Assembly (NCBI GenBank): GCA_965218935.1
Contig: CBDCMH010000006.1
Coordinates: forward strand, 1 to 64,000
DNA length: 64,000 bases
Direction of reading: 5' to 3'
From: JADFOI01 sp965218935
Lineage (GTDB): Bacteria > Acidobacteriota > UBA6911 > RPQK01 > JADFOI01
Part shown: one piece after another, positions 34,481-43,957 of the stretch
How the letters are laid out: each line of letters starts with the position of its first letter
Position numbering within the stretch: the first letter of the stretch is position 1
Translations under genes and position numbers: made by a program
Notes under the pieces: model-generated
The model's input: the letters and a program-made list of their open reading frames with translations, nothing else
Databases searched by the model: none
What the model was told of the DNA's origin: nothing

Positions 34481-36767
34481 GTGAGCGGTCCACGAACAGA
34501 CCGCAATCAGTCGGAGCACAAACAATCGGATGCAGCGGTCACGGCGGCCATGCTGGTGGCCGCTGCCATGATCGCCAATCATGTGGGTGGCCGGGCCACC
34601 CGCGATGCTTTATTTCTTTCCAACTTCGAGATCACGTCTTTGCCGATCATGCTCATTGGAGCGTCTTTGTTTTCTATTGCCACCCTTGTCTGTTTCTCGC
34701 AGCTGATGCCTCGTCTCAGCCCGCAGCGCATTGTTCCCTGGGGCTTTGGGATCAGTGCTGTTTTTCTGCTGGCCGAATGGTGGTTGCTTCTGATGAGTCC
34801 ACGGGCGGCGGCGGTTGCCGTTTATCTTCACCTGGCCGTGGTCGGTTCCTTCCTGATCTCAGGATTCTGGTCCATCATCAATGAGCGGTTCGATCCGCGG
34901 ACGGCCAAGAAACGGATCAGCCGCATTGCCGGTGCCGCAACCGTAGGAGGTTTGGTCGGTGGGATCGTAGCTGAAAGGGTAGCCGTCCTGCTGAGTGTAT
35001 CGACGATGCTTCCTCTGCTGGCCCTGATGCACCTTTTCTGTGCCTGGAGGTTGGGTATTATGAGGCCTCCTTCAGGCTGTGCGTCTCCAACCGAAAGCCT
35101 GCCAGCTTCTGACTTGTCTTCTAAGCTTACCGGTTCGGGATTTCGGATCGTGGCCCAGGAATCCTAATCTGCGCAGCCTGGCGGTGATGGTGCTGCTGGG
35201 CACGCTGAGTGCCGCCCTGATTGATTACGTTTTCAAGGCGCAGGCGGCTGCCACCTTCCAACAGGGTGAAGATCTGATGCGCTTCTTTGCCGTTTTCTAC
35301 ACGGTCATCGGCTTGATCACCTTTCTTTTTCAAACCGGTCTTGGTCGAGTCTCCCTGGAAAGACTGGGACTGGCCAAGACCGTGGCGACCCTCCCTGCTG
35401 CCGTTGGTGTTGGGGCCCTGGGTGTACTCTTTGCTCCCGGGCTGGCCAGCGTGGCCATGGCTCGGGCCGGAGAATCGGTTTTTCGCAGTTCCTTGTTCCG
35501 CTCCGGATACGAGCTTTTCTATACACCGATCTCACCGCGGCAAAAACGCACCACCAAGCCTTTGATCGACGTGGGATTTCAGCGCTTAGGGGATGCCTTG
35601 GGAGGAGGCACGGTCCGCATGATTTTGTTTCTGGGACCCCAGATTGCTCATTCCACGATGCTGATCTCGGCCGTACTCATCTCTGGGGTGGGACTGGTGG
35701 TGGCCAGGAGCCTGCATCAAGGCTACATCGGAGCTTTGGAGAAGAGTTTGCTGAACCGGGCCGTGGAACTCGACCCTTCGCAAATCGAAGACAAGACGAC
35801 CCGCCAAACCATGGTGCAGACCATGGTCTCTCTGGATCTCAGAGGGCTGGGACTTGAAGGCGCCCAAGCCAAGAGCACCCAGGAGTTGACTGATCCCAAG
35901 AAGGAGACGCTGGGGGCAGAGTCGGAAGCTTCCCTCGCTGCGTTGGATCCCATCCTCCGGCAGATTGTCCATCTCCGTTCGGGAAAGCCGCAGCAAATCC
36001 GTACCACACTGGCTCCGGCCAAGACTCTTGAGCCTCCTCTCGTGCCTCACGTGATTCCCCTGCTGGCATGGGACGAGGTATGTCGAGAGGCGATCGCTGC
36101 CTTGCGCCAGGTAGCCCCGGTGATTACGGGTCAGCTGGTTGATGTTCTCGTCGACCCCCAGCAGGATTTTGCCATTCGCCGCCGTATTCCCAGGGTCCTC
36201 AGCTTCAGTCGTTCCCAGCTAGCCGTAGATGGGCTGTGGACCGGTCTCAAAGATGCGCGCTTTGAGGTTCGCTTCCAATGCGGGCGGGCCCTGGCCCATA
36301 TACTGGACAAGAACACGGAGATTAAGCTCGAGAAGGAAAGAGTCTTTTCGGCAGTGCTTCGTGAGGTGGCGGTGGGCAGGAGAGTGTGGGAAAGTCACCG
36401 GCTGCTCGATGAGTTGGAGGACGACGAGGAACATTCACCCCTTGTCGATGACTTTCTCCGAAACCGCTCCAGTCAGGGTTTGGAGCACGTGTTCACCATC
36501 CTTTCCCTAGCTTTGCCCAAGGAACCGCTGCAGATTGCCTTTCGAGGCTTGCACACCGATAACCGAGATCTCAAAGGCACGGCTCTGGAGTATCTGGAGA
36601 GCATTCTTCCGGAGACGATCCGAAAGAGCCTGTGGCCCTTCCTGGAAGATGACCGCAGGAAGAGAAACGAGAAGTCCCCGTCTCGGGAGGAGATTCTTGC
36701 CGAGCTCATGCACTCCAATCAGTCCATTGAGATAAACCTGGCTGAAATCCTTAAGAAGTCCGGTTAA
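34481..36767 (+). pseudogene. ADP/ATP-translocase-like MFS protein with HEAT repeats, frameshifted
   Basis: Two frames join into one 12-helix NTP/NDP-antiporter-like (Tlc/AAA-type) protein. The first runs from GTG 34481 (after GAGGAGAAGC) through RATRDALFLSNFEITSLPIM and GFRIVA. The second resumes with RNPNLRSLAVMVLLGTLSAA. One extra C near 35155 (total length 3n+1) causes the break. The C-terminal 250 residues form a cytosolic HEAT-like domain (CREAIAALRQVAPVITGQLV, RFEVRFQCGRALAHIL). Free-living bacteria carry such HEAT-fused homologues, whose substrates are unknown. Confidence 0.8.
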
Positions 36768-36869
36768 CCTTGCGTTGTGAGATTCACAGCACTCCTGTAT
36801 ATTCGCTGCGCTAGCTGGAGTCTATGGGAAGGCGCAAAACCGGCAAATGACGAAGTGAGCACCTAAGAT

Positions 36870-38223
36870 ATGGCGTCGTCACCAATACCGATTGCGGAGG
36901 GCAAGAGAGGGCTTCTGGACCGTGCCCTTTCGATCTTCGCCCAGGTGAAGGCAGGTGAGGGGTTCACGGTCTTGCTTCTCTCGCTGAATCTCTTTCTGGT
37001 GATGGCCTCCTATTACATTCTTAAGCCCGTGCGGGACGCCTTGATCCTGACCCAAGGTGGAGCGGAGGCCAAAGCTTACCTCTACGCTGCGACGGCGGTG
37101 ATCTTGCTGGTCTTGGTGCCGGCCTATGGCGGCTTTGCGGCTCGGGTCAACCGGATTCGGCTCATCACCTGGGTCAGCTTGTTCTTCATCTCTCATCTCG
37201 GAATCTTCTACCTCCTGGGTGTGGCCGGAGTTCAGGTCGGGGCGGCCTTCTTTATCTGGCTCAGCATCTTCAGTGTCCTGGTGGTCGCGCAAATTTGGGC
37301 TTTTGCTAACGATCTCTTTACAGAGGAACAGGGTAAGCGGCTGTTCCCTATTGTGGGAGTGGGAAGCTCGGTGGGCGCCTGGCTGGGAGCGGAGATGGCC
37401 AGCTGGCTGTTTGGTCAATTTGACCCGGCCGCGGCACCCTACGCGCTCATGCTGGTGGGCGCAGCCGGTTTCGGAAGTGGTATTGCGATCAGCCATGCCG
37501 TTCACCGCCGCGAGCGGGAAAGGGCCACACCGGAGAAGGCCTCGACCGCGGAAAAACCGTTGGGAAAAGAGGGTGGCTTCGAACTCGTTTTTACTCAGCG
37601 GTATTTGCTTCTGATCGCGATTGCGGTCTTGCTCACCAATGTGGTGAACACCACCGGTGGGTTCATTTTAGACAAGGTGGTGCTCGCTTCAGTTGCACAG
37701 CAAACCGCCGACATCGCCGAGCAACAGGTGATCATCGGGCAATTCTTTGGCAACTTCTTTGGTTGGGTCAATTTGCTGGGCCTCTTGTTCCAGATGTTCC
37801 TGGTCTCCCGGATCTTCAAGTACATCGGGGTTCGGGGGACACTCTTCATTTTGCCCTGCCTGGCCCTGGGCAGCTACGGCCTGATGATCGCTACCCCCAT
37901 CCTGGGCGTCATCCGGATCGTGAAGATTGCTCGAAAACAGCACCGATTACTCCATCAATAAAACCGCCAGTCAAGCTCTCTTCCTGCTGACCAGCCGGGA
38001 GGCCAAGTACAAGGCCAAAGCAGCGATTGACACGTTTTTCTGGCGGGTCGGGGATATGTTGCAAGCCGGTGTCGTGTTTGTGGGAGTACAGCTGGCCTTC
38101 GGCATCAAGAGCTACGCCACCGCCAATGTGATCTTCACACTGATCTGGCTCGCCATCGTGGTGGCCATTGTCCGAGAACACAAGAGGCTGAGCGCTGAGG
38201 CCTCCCTCCCGAAAGCAGCCTGA
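36870..38223 (+). pseudogene. second ADP/ATP-translocase-like MFS protein, frameshifted
   Basis: The first frame has about ten hydrophobic helices starting VLLLSLNLFLVMASYYILKP, then VRDALILTQGGAEAKAYLYA, both typical of the Tlc/AAA nucleotide-antiporter superfamily. It ends wrongly after GVIRIVKIA. One extra C near 37933 separates it from the true ending: ENSTDYSINKTASQALFLLT, SREAKYKAKAAIDTFFWRVG and DMLQAGVVFVG. The combined protein is about 450 residues. It lies 100 bp after a paralogue, so the two may form a heteromeric or sequential system. A palindromic element begins 4 bp after the stop. Confidence 0.8.
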
Positions 38224-38227
38224 TGAG

Positions 38228-38419
38228 CCGGGACTATGCATAAGTTGTCTGCTGCAGTGCCGCAATCATCCACGCTGACTGCGCGACCCGCAAGCGGGTA
38301 CCCCTTTCCTTGGGTTCCTCGGCGTACTGCAAGAGTACGCCTGCGGAGCCCCTTCCTGGCAGGCCTTGTCATCCCAGCGCCTGCGGCACTTCGTCACGAC
38401 AACCTATGCATATTCCCGG
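38228..38419. mobile_element. palindromic MITE-like element, copy B
   Basis: The 192-bp element has ends CCGGGACTATGCATAAGTTG (left) and CCGGGAATATGCATAGGTTG (right, other strand), clearly related to copy A. The centre contains long inverse matches (GCGACCCGCAAGCGGGTACC; GGCGTACTGCAAGAGTACGC). CTAG borders the right end (38420-38423); the left flank is TGAG, possibly mutated. No gene inside. Confidence 0.7.
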
Positions 38420-38455
38420 CTAGATAAGACATAGGCTTACGCTACACTCCCCCTG

Positions 38456-39730
38456 ATGATCGCTAAGATCGACAATCCGGATCGCGTCACCTCTGCTGAG
38501 ATTGTGGTAGGCATCCCCTCTTACAATGAAGCGGATTCCATTGCGGTTCCCGTCGAGGTGGCAAGTCAAGGTCTTCTCGAACACTTTGCAGACCATTCTT
38601 CCGTCATTATCAACGTGGATAATCATTCATCGGACGGGACCCGAGAGGCATTCCTCGAGGCACCGGGGAAGGTACCGAAGATCTACGTTTCCACACCTGA
38701 AGAGGTTAAGGGCAAGGGGCATAATCTACGCAACCTCTTTGAGGTAGCCGCTGAATTAAAGGCCAGGGCTATCGTGACCGTCGATGCTGATCTCAAGAGC
38801 ATGACCCCCAGTTGGATTCAGCATCTGGCTGAACCGCTTTTTGACGGTTATGACTATGTGGTGCCGATCTACACCCGCCATAAATACGACGGCACCATTA
38901 CCAAAAACATCGCCTATCCTCTGGTGAGAACCCTCTACGGACTTCGGACTCGCCAGCCCATAGGTGGGGATTTCGGAGTTTCCGGCAGGCTGGCCCGCGG
39001 CTACCTGGTGGAGAAATCCTGGAACGAGAACGTTTCCAACTTCGGGATCGACATTTGGATGACTACCATCGCTATTGGAAGAAACTTCAAGGTATGCCAG
39101 ACTTTTATGGGTTCGCCTAAGATTCATCGCACCAAGGACCCAGCATCGGATCTGGGACCGATGTTTTGCCAGGTAGTGGGTGCCATCTTCCAGCTTATGA
39201 TGGACTTTGAGTTCTTGTGGAAGGATACCTTCGAATCGAGACCGAGCACGATTTACGGGTTTGGACTGGGGGAGCGGGATGATCCGCCCGAGGTGAAAGT
39301 CAGTCGCGATCGTTTGCACGATTCATTCTTATTCGGGGCCAAGGACTATCGGGATCTGTGGAAGAAAGTGCTGTCCCCAGAAAATTGGCAGGAAGTGCAG
39401 AAACTGAAGGACAAGAACTGCGAAGAGTTCTATTTTCCCAGTGATGTATGGGCACGCATTTTGTTTGATTTTGCCGTTGCCTACCGGAGCCCGGATTGTG
39501 ATCGAGACGAACTTCTGAACGCTTTGATGCCCTTTTACTTTGCCCGAACCCTTTCCTTTGTGAACAAGACATGGGACATGGATTCAAACGAAGCGGAAAA
39601 CTATATAGAGAATATCAGCCGGGTTTTCGAAAAAGAGAAGTACTACCTGATTCAGCGGTGGGATCAATCACTCGAGGAGCAGGGAGTGGTCAACGTAGCT
39701 GATCTTCTTGCCTCTGACTCTTCCGATTAG
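38456..39730 (+). CDS. GT-A glycosyltransferase, mannosylglycerate/glucosyl-phosphoglycerate-synthase-like
   Basis: The 424-residue protein starts with a family 2-like GT-A domain: EIVVGIPSYNEADSIAVPVE, IINVDNHSSDGT and the DxD motif in AIVTVDADLKSMTPSWI. PIYTRHKYDGTITKNIAYPL and RQPIGGDFGVSGRLARGYLV resemble GpgS and mannosylglycerate synthase, enzymes making compatible solutes from glycerate or 3-phosphoglycerate. The C-terminal 150 residues are helical. No signal or membrane segment. No partner phosphatase or kinase is adjacent, so the product is not settled. Confidence 0.75.
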   Translation: MIAKIDNPDRVTSAEIVVGIPSYNEADSIAVPVEVASQGLLEHFADHSSVIINVDNHSSDGTREAFLEAPGKVPKIYVSTPEEVKGKGHNLRNLFEVAAELKARAIVTVDADLKSMTPSWIQHLAEPLFDGYDYVVPIYTRHKYDGTITKNIAYPLVRTLYGLRTRQPIGGDFGVSGRLARGYLVEKSWNENVSNFGIDIWMTTIAIGRNFKVCQTFMGSPKIHRTKDPASDLGPMFCQVVGAIFQLMMDFEFLWKDTFESRPSTIYGFGLGERDDPPEVKVSRDRLHDSFLFGAKDYRDLWKKVLSPENWQEVQKLKDKNCEEFYFPSDVWARILFDFAVAYRSPDCDRDELLNALMPFYFARTLSFVNKTWDMDSNEAENYIENISRVFEKEKYYLIQRWDQSLEEQGVVNVADLLASDSSD

Positions 39731-39745
39731 TCGAGTGCAGAAGTC

Positions 39746-40789
39746 CTACACGGGTCCCGGGTCCGCCAGCATCGGATCCTTATCTTCAGTCGCTTCTTCG
39801 TCGATCTGCCACAAGTGGAGCCCACGGCGGTTGAGATAGTAGAGGCCCAGCAGGGTGACGGGTATGTAATTGCTCAAGTGGAAGTAGATTGAAGAAGCAA
39901 AGGCATCGGCTTTTTCCACTCCGAAGAGCTGCAAGATCACCCAAAAACAAAGCTGGATGATTCCGAAAAATCCGGGCGCGGAGGGGATCGTCACACCCAG
40001 CGCCGACACCCCGATGATCACGAAGGAAACCAGAGGCGTCAGGTGCAATCCAAAGCTCCACAGGGAGACGTAAACCATGCCAGCCATCAGCACCCACTGC
40101 AGGATCGAGGTCAGAACAATCCAGAAGACCAGTCCGCCACTTTGCATGGAAGCCAAGCCAAGAACCCCGGCTTCCATCGTTTCGGTCAGCTTTTCACCGA
40201 AGCGTTCGGGAAGGAAAGAGAAGATCCGTCGGGTAGCTCGGATGAACCGCCGGGTCCAAACTATGTATGCGGCCAAGAAAAGGATAGACAATGCAGCAAA
40301 GACCGATACAAAGAAAAGGGTGGTGGATACCCATGAAGGCAATCCATCCACCAGGAGCAGGCTCATGAGCAAAAAGAGGAGGACCACAGCCGTATCAAAG
40401 ATTCTCTCCAGGACCACGCTTGAGAAGACGGCGGCTTTGGAAAGAGAGAACTCTCGACCCAGAGCAAAGATGCGGACGAGCTCACCCAGATGGGCCGGCA
40501 GCAGGTTGTTTCCCATAAACCCGATCATGAGGGAGGGAACGACCTCCTTGGTCCGGAATCTTCTCATGGGTTGAAGAAGAAGACGCCAGCGGATGGCTTT
40601 CAGCCAAAAGACGCAGAAGAGGAGACCCATAAGGATGGGTAGGGTAAAGTAATTCGCCTGCCGAAAGCCCTCCTCGATTTGTTCCCATTCGATTCCCCAT
40701 AGGGCGACAATCAAACAGAGAATGGTGATGAGGAATCCGATGCTGAACTTGAGAAGGTGCCTTTGACGAATATTGATCTCCTTTGCCAT
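39746..40789 (-). CDS. LPG-synthase-type flippase-like membrane protein (UPF0104)
   Basis: This 347-residue protein has about eight membrane helices (HLLKFSIGFLITILCLIVAL at the start). It shows the hallmarks of the lysylphosphatidylglycerol synthase TM family: KAIRWRLLLQPM, MIGFMGNNLLPAHLGELVRI, FSSVVLERIFDTAVVLLFL and GVTIPSAPGFFGIIQ. Members without the synthase domain are thought to move or modify lipids or glycolipids. ATG 40789 (AKEINIRQRH...) is preferred over 40801. It converges on the glycosyltransferase, 15 bp away. Confidence 0.88.
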   Translation of the reverse strand: MAKEINIRQRHLLKFSIGFLITILCLIVALWGIEWEQIEEGFRQANYFTLPILMGLLFCVFWLKAIRWRLLLQPMRRFRTKEVVPSLMIGFMGNNLLPAHLGELVRIFALGREFSLSKAAVFSSVVLERIFDTAVVLLFLLMSLLLVDGLPSWVSTTLFFVSVFAALSILFLAAYIVWTRRFIRATRRIFSFLPERFGEKLTETMEAGVLGLASMQSGGLVFWIVLTSILQWVLMAGMVYVSLWSFGLHLTPLVSFVIIGVSALGVTIPSAPGFFGIIQLCFWVILQLFGVEKADAFASSIYFHLSNYIPVTLLGLYYLNRRGLHLWQIDEEATEDKDPMLADPGPV

Positions 40790-40921
40790 TACTATTATCA
40801 ACTATTCTGAGCCATCCTTGTGGGAATAGATTGGGCCAACGCTGGTTTCATTTGGACTTGACCTTAATACAGCCGCTGAAGCAGGTTGTCGTTTGTGGGA
40901 TGCGGATGGTAATCTGTTGCC

Positions 40922-41920
40922 GTGTCCTTCCTGAAGATCAAGAAACCGTGGGAGCGGATTCCGGAATCTCAGGTCACCCCTGAATCGACCTACCTGAATC
41001 GGCGTCACTTTCTCAGAACATTGGGCGTTGCGGGACTTGATCTGTCCTCGTCTTTCACGGGAGCTGTGCAGGGTGCTGGGGGACCCTATGGACAGGTGCC
41101 TGAATCGTGGGCCATCAAGTGGGCGAAGCTCTTTCCGGCCGTTCGCAACCCCCGCTTTAAGGTTGAGCGAAGTGTCACCGATGAAAGGCTGGCTGCGGGT
41201 TACAACAACTTTTACGAATTCAGCACCACCAAGGAAGAAGTCAAGGATCTGGTTGAAGGCTTTGACGTGGATCCCTGGCAGGTGGAAATCTCAGGGGAAG
41301 TGGAGGAGCAGGGAACCTATGATCTGGATGATCTCATTGGCATGGGGCAACTTGAAGAGCGCTTGTATCGTCTGCGCTGTGTGGAAGCCTGGTCGGCCAA
41401 TATCCCCTGGACCGGTTATCCCCTCTCCCAGCTTATTGAACAGCTGAAGCCCACCTCAGACGCCCGATACGTTCGTTTTCTTACCCTCCAGCGGCCCAGC
41501 CAGATGCCCGGTCAGAAGATCCGCTCGGGGTACATCTGGCCTTACTATGAGGCTCTAACGATGGAGGAGGCGATGACGGAGCTGGCCTTGCTTACCTTTG
41601 GGATGTACGGGCATCCGCTCAACAAGCAAAATGGCGCTCCCGTTCGCATGGTCTTGCCCTGGAAGTTCGGATTCAAGAGTATTAAATCGATCGTTAAGAT
41701 CGAATTCACCCGTCGTCGACTCAAGACGTTTTGGGATGATGCTTCTAACGAATACGGCTTTTGGGCCAACATCAATCCGAAGTTCGATCATCCACGCTGG
41801 AGTCAGGCCACGGAGGTCTTCCTCAACACCTTTGGGCGCGTCCCCACCCAACTGTACAATGGGTACGAACAGTATGTTGCCCACCTGTATGATGAGAACA
41901 ATCGTGAGTTTTTCTACTGA
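40922..41920 (+). CDS. msrP: protein-methionine-sulfoxide reductase catalytic subunit
   Basis: MsrP repairs oxidised methionine in periplasmic proteins using a molybdopterin cofactor and electrons from the quinone pool via MsrQ. The Tat signal is visible (LNRRHFLRTLGVAGLDLSSS). The Mo-ligand Cys sits in YRLRCVEAWSANIPWTGYPL. YGHPLNKQNGAPVRMVLPWK and FGFKSIKSIVKIEF are family motifs, and 332 residues is the normal length. It starts with GTG 40922. The haem partner msrQ is not next to it: nagZ follows 32 bp later. Confidence 0.93.
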   Translation: MSFLKIKKPWERIPESQVTPESTYLNRRHFLRTLGVAGLDLSSSFTGAVQGAGGPYGQVPESWAIKWAKLFPAVRNPRFKVERSVTDERLAAGYNNFYEFSTTKEEVKDLVEGFDVDPWQVEISGEVEEQGTYDLDDLIGMGQLEERLYRLRCVEAWSANIPWTGYPLSQLIEQLKPTSDARYVRFLTLQRPSQMPGQKIRSGYIWPYYEALTMEEAMTELALLTFGMYGHPLNKQNGAPVRMVLPWKFGFKSIKSIVKIEFTRRRLKTFWDDASNEYGFWANINPKFDHPRWSQATEVFLNTFGRVPTQLYNGYEQYVAHLYDENNREFFY

Positions 41921-41952
41921 TTGAAGCTTTCTGCTTGGAGCTTTTCCTGGAC

Positions 41953-43068
41953 ATGCGATTACTTCTCGCCGTCACACTGGGATTGATCCTGGGGTCAACC
42001 CTCCTCGGCTGTGTCCGTACCCCTGAAGGAGAGGATCGCCTCGATCTCTGGATCGGGCAGATGCTGATGGTGGGATTCCGGGGGACCGACCTGAAGGAAG
42101 GAGATGCCTTTCTGCAGGCGCTAAGAGATCTTCATCTGGGTGGAGCCATCCTGTTTGATCGGGACGTTCCCACTCAATCCCCGGTGAGAAATATCGTTTC
42201 CCCCCAGCAGGTTCGAGAATTGACAGCTCAGCTTCAGGCGGTTGCCGGAACGCTTCTTTTGATCGCCATCGACCAGGAAGGGGGGCAAATTGCACGCCTT
42301 AAAGCCCGACACGGTTTTTCCGCTACTCCCTCTCAGGCCGAGCTCGGCCGCTTGGATGATGAGCAGGAGACTCGATCCAGTGCCCGAGAAGTCGGCGCAT
42401 TGCTTGCCGATCTGGGAATCAACCTCAATTTTGCTCCCGTGCTGGATTTGGCTGTAAATCCGGACAATCCCATTATTGCCGCTCTGGAGCGGAGCTATGG
42501 AGCCGATCCCGATCGGGTCGAGCGCCATGCCCGCTGGACCATCCAGGAATTTCATCGAGCCGGTGTGCTCTCTGCCGTGAAGCATTTTCCCGGTCACGGA
42601 GCCAGCAAAGAGGACAGCCATCTGGGTCTGCCCGATGTCACCCACCTGTGGTCTGAGACGGAGCTTGAGCCTTTCAGCAGCCTGATTGGCGAGCAGCTTC
42701 CGGATGTGGTCATGATGGCCCATTTGTACAACGCTCAGTGGGATGAGACCTATCCGGCCACGCTCTCCTCCGCCGTGATCACCGGCATGCTGCGCCAGCA
42801 GCTGGGATTTGAAGGTGTGGTGGTTTCCGATGACATGACGATGGGTGCGATCGTCCAAAACTACAGTCTCGAGGAAAGTATTGAGCTGGCTGTCAAGGCG
42901 GGTGTGGACATCCTTCTTTTTGGAAATAACTCCAGCTACGATTCCCAGATTGCCCACAAAGCCTTCAAGATTCTAAGGGATCTGGTGGAGAGGGGAGCCC
43001 TCTCCAGGGAGCGCATTCGAGAATCCTACGAGCGAATTACAGATCTAAAGTACAAAGTGAATAACTAG
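41953..43068 (+). CDS. nagZ: beta-N-acetylhexosaminidase (GH3), lipoprotein
   Basis: This 371-residue GH3 enzyme removes N-acetylglucosamine from muropeptides or other glycans. The signature KHFPGHG and catalytic Asp in VVVSDDMTMGAIVQNY are present, with LIAIDQEGGQIARL and LNFAPVLDLAVNP earlier. Unlike cytosolic NagZ it begins with a lipoprotein signal (LLLAVTLGLILGSTLLGC), so it should sit in the envelope. ATG 41953 with GGAG 12 nt upstream is chosen over a TTG at 41935. It may be co-transcribed with msrP. Confidence 0.92.
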   Translation: MRLLLAVTLGLILGSTLLGCVRTPEGEDRLDLWIGQMLMVGFRGTDLKEGDAFLQALRDLHLGGAILFDRDVPTQSPVRNIVSPQQVRELTAQLQAVAGTLLLIAIDQEGGQIARLKARHGFSATPSQAELGRLDDEQETRSSAREVGALLADLGINLNFAPVLDLAVNPDNPIIAALERSYGADPDRVERHARWTIQEFHRAGVLSAVKHFPGHGASKEDSHLGLPDVTHLWSETELEPFSSLIGEQLPDVVMMAHLYNAQWDETYPATLSSAVITGMLRQQLGFEGVVVSDDMTMGAIVQNYSLEESIELAVKAGVDILLFGNNSSYDSQIAHKAFKILRDLVERGALSRERIRESYERITDLKYKVNN

Positions 43069-43099
43069 AAGTTAAACTACTGACAATATTATTTAATAA

Positions 43100-43957
43100 A
43101 TGACCAACGTTGATCAGTTTGAAAGCTTTTTTAAGGCGGCCACCAAGACATCCTTTGTCTACCAGGCCGTTGATATTCGACGGGTCCTTCTGGTGACCGA
43201 TTTGGAGGAGGAGCCGGCTCAGCAGCTGTCGGGCCAAGTCCGGAATTTTCTTGCGGTGTTGGGTGAGGACGCATCGGTCAACTGGCGGACGGTCCAGGGA
43301 AATGGATTCGGGAGCGTCAAAGAACTTCTGGATCTGGTTGAAGAGGAAGGTCCCGACCTGGTTTGTGCCTACCGGCACCTTCACAGCCAGGCCTGGAGAT
43401 GGCCCTACAGCCTGGGTGAAGAACTGGATGTGCTGACTCAGATCACCTCCTCTCCGGTGCTGGTTCTGCCTCATCCCAAAGCTCAAGCCCTGGACGAGAT
43501 CCTGCAAGGGACCCGTTCGGTCATGGCCATCACCAATCACCTCACTGGAGATCATCGGCTGGTCAATTTTGCAGCTCGCTTCACTGAGGAGAAGGGGGCG
43601 CTCTTTTTGACCCATATTGAAGATGAGGGTGTGTTCAAAAGTTACATGGATGTCATTTCCAAGATTCCTGCCATTACCACGGAGAGTGCCGAGGCGGAGA
43701 TACTCAGACAACTGCTCAAGGAACCCCACGACTATATCCGTTCCTGCAGCGAAACGCTGCAATCGGAGGGTTTGGGTTTTAACGTTCAGGAGATCGTGAC
43801 TCTGGGGCATCATGTTGCCGATGTCACCCGGCTCGTTGAAGAGCACCAGGTGGATTTTTTGGTGTTGAATACGAAGGACGAAGATCAAGCTGCCATGCAT
43901 GGACTGGCCTACTCCCTGGCCGTTGAGCTGCGCAGGATCCCTCTACTGATGCTGTGA
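43100..43957 (+). CDS. tandem universal-stress-protein-like regulator
   Basis: The 285-residue protein appears to be two USP-like alpha/beta domains: IRRVLLVTDLEEEPAQQLSG to SSPVLVLPHP, and VMAITNHLTGDHRLVNFAAR to FLVLNTKDEDQAAMHGLAYS with ELRRIPLLML. It is soluble. It overlaps the following NhaD-type transporter by one base (TGATG at 43955-43959), so translation is coupled. USP domains linked to transporters often bind nucleotides and tune transport; that role is inferred. Confidence 0.7.
   Translation: MTNVDQFESFFKAATKTSFVYQAVDIRRVLLVTDLEEEPAQQLSGQVRNFLAVLGEDASVNWRTVQGNGFGSVKELLDLVEEEGPDLVCAYRHLHSQAWRWPYSLGEELDVLTQITSSPVLVLPHPKAQALDEILQGTRSVMAITNHLTGDHRLVNFAARFTEEKGALFLTHIEDEGVFKSYMDVISKIPAITTESAEAEILRQLLKEPHDYIRSCSETLQSEGLGFNVQEIVTLGHHVADVTRLVEEHQVDFLVLNTKDEDQAAMHGLAYSLAVELRRIPLLML

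Noticed and set aside
34481..38223. Reading the translocase-like genes as marks of an intracellular parasite
   Set aside because: HEAT-fused homologues occur in free-living bacteria and the window also holds biosynthetic and environmental genes; lifestyle cannot be inferred.
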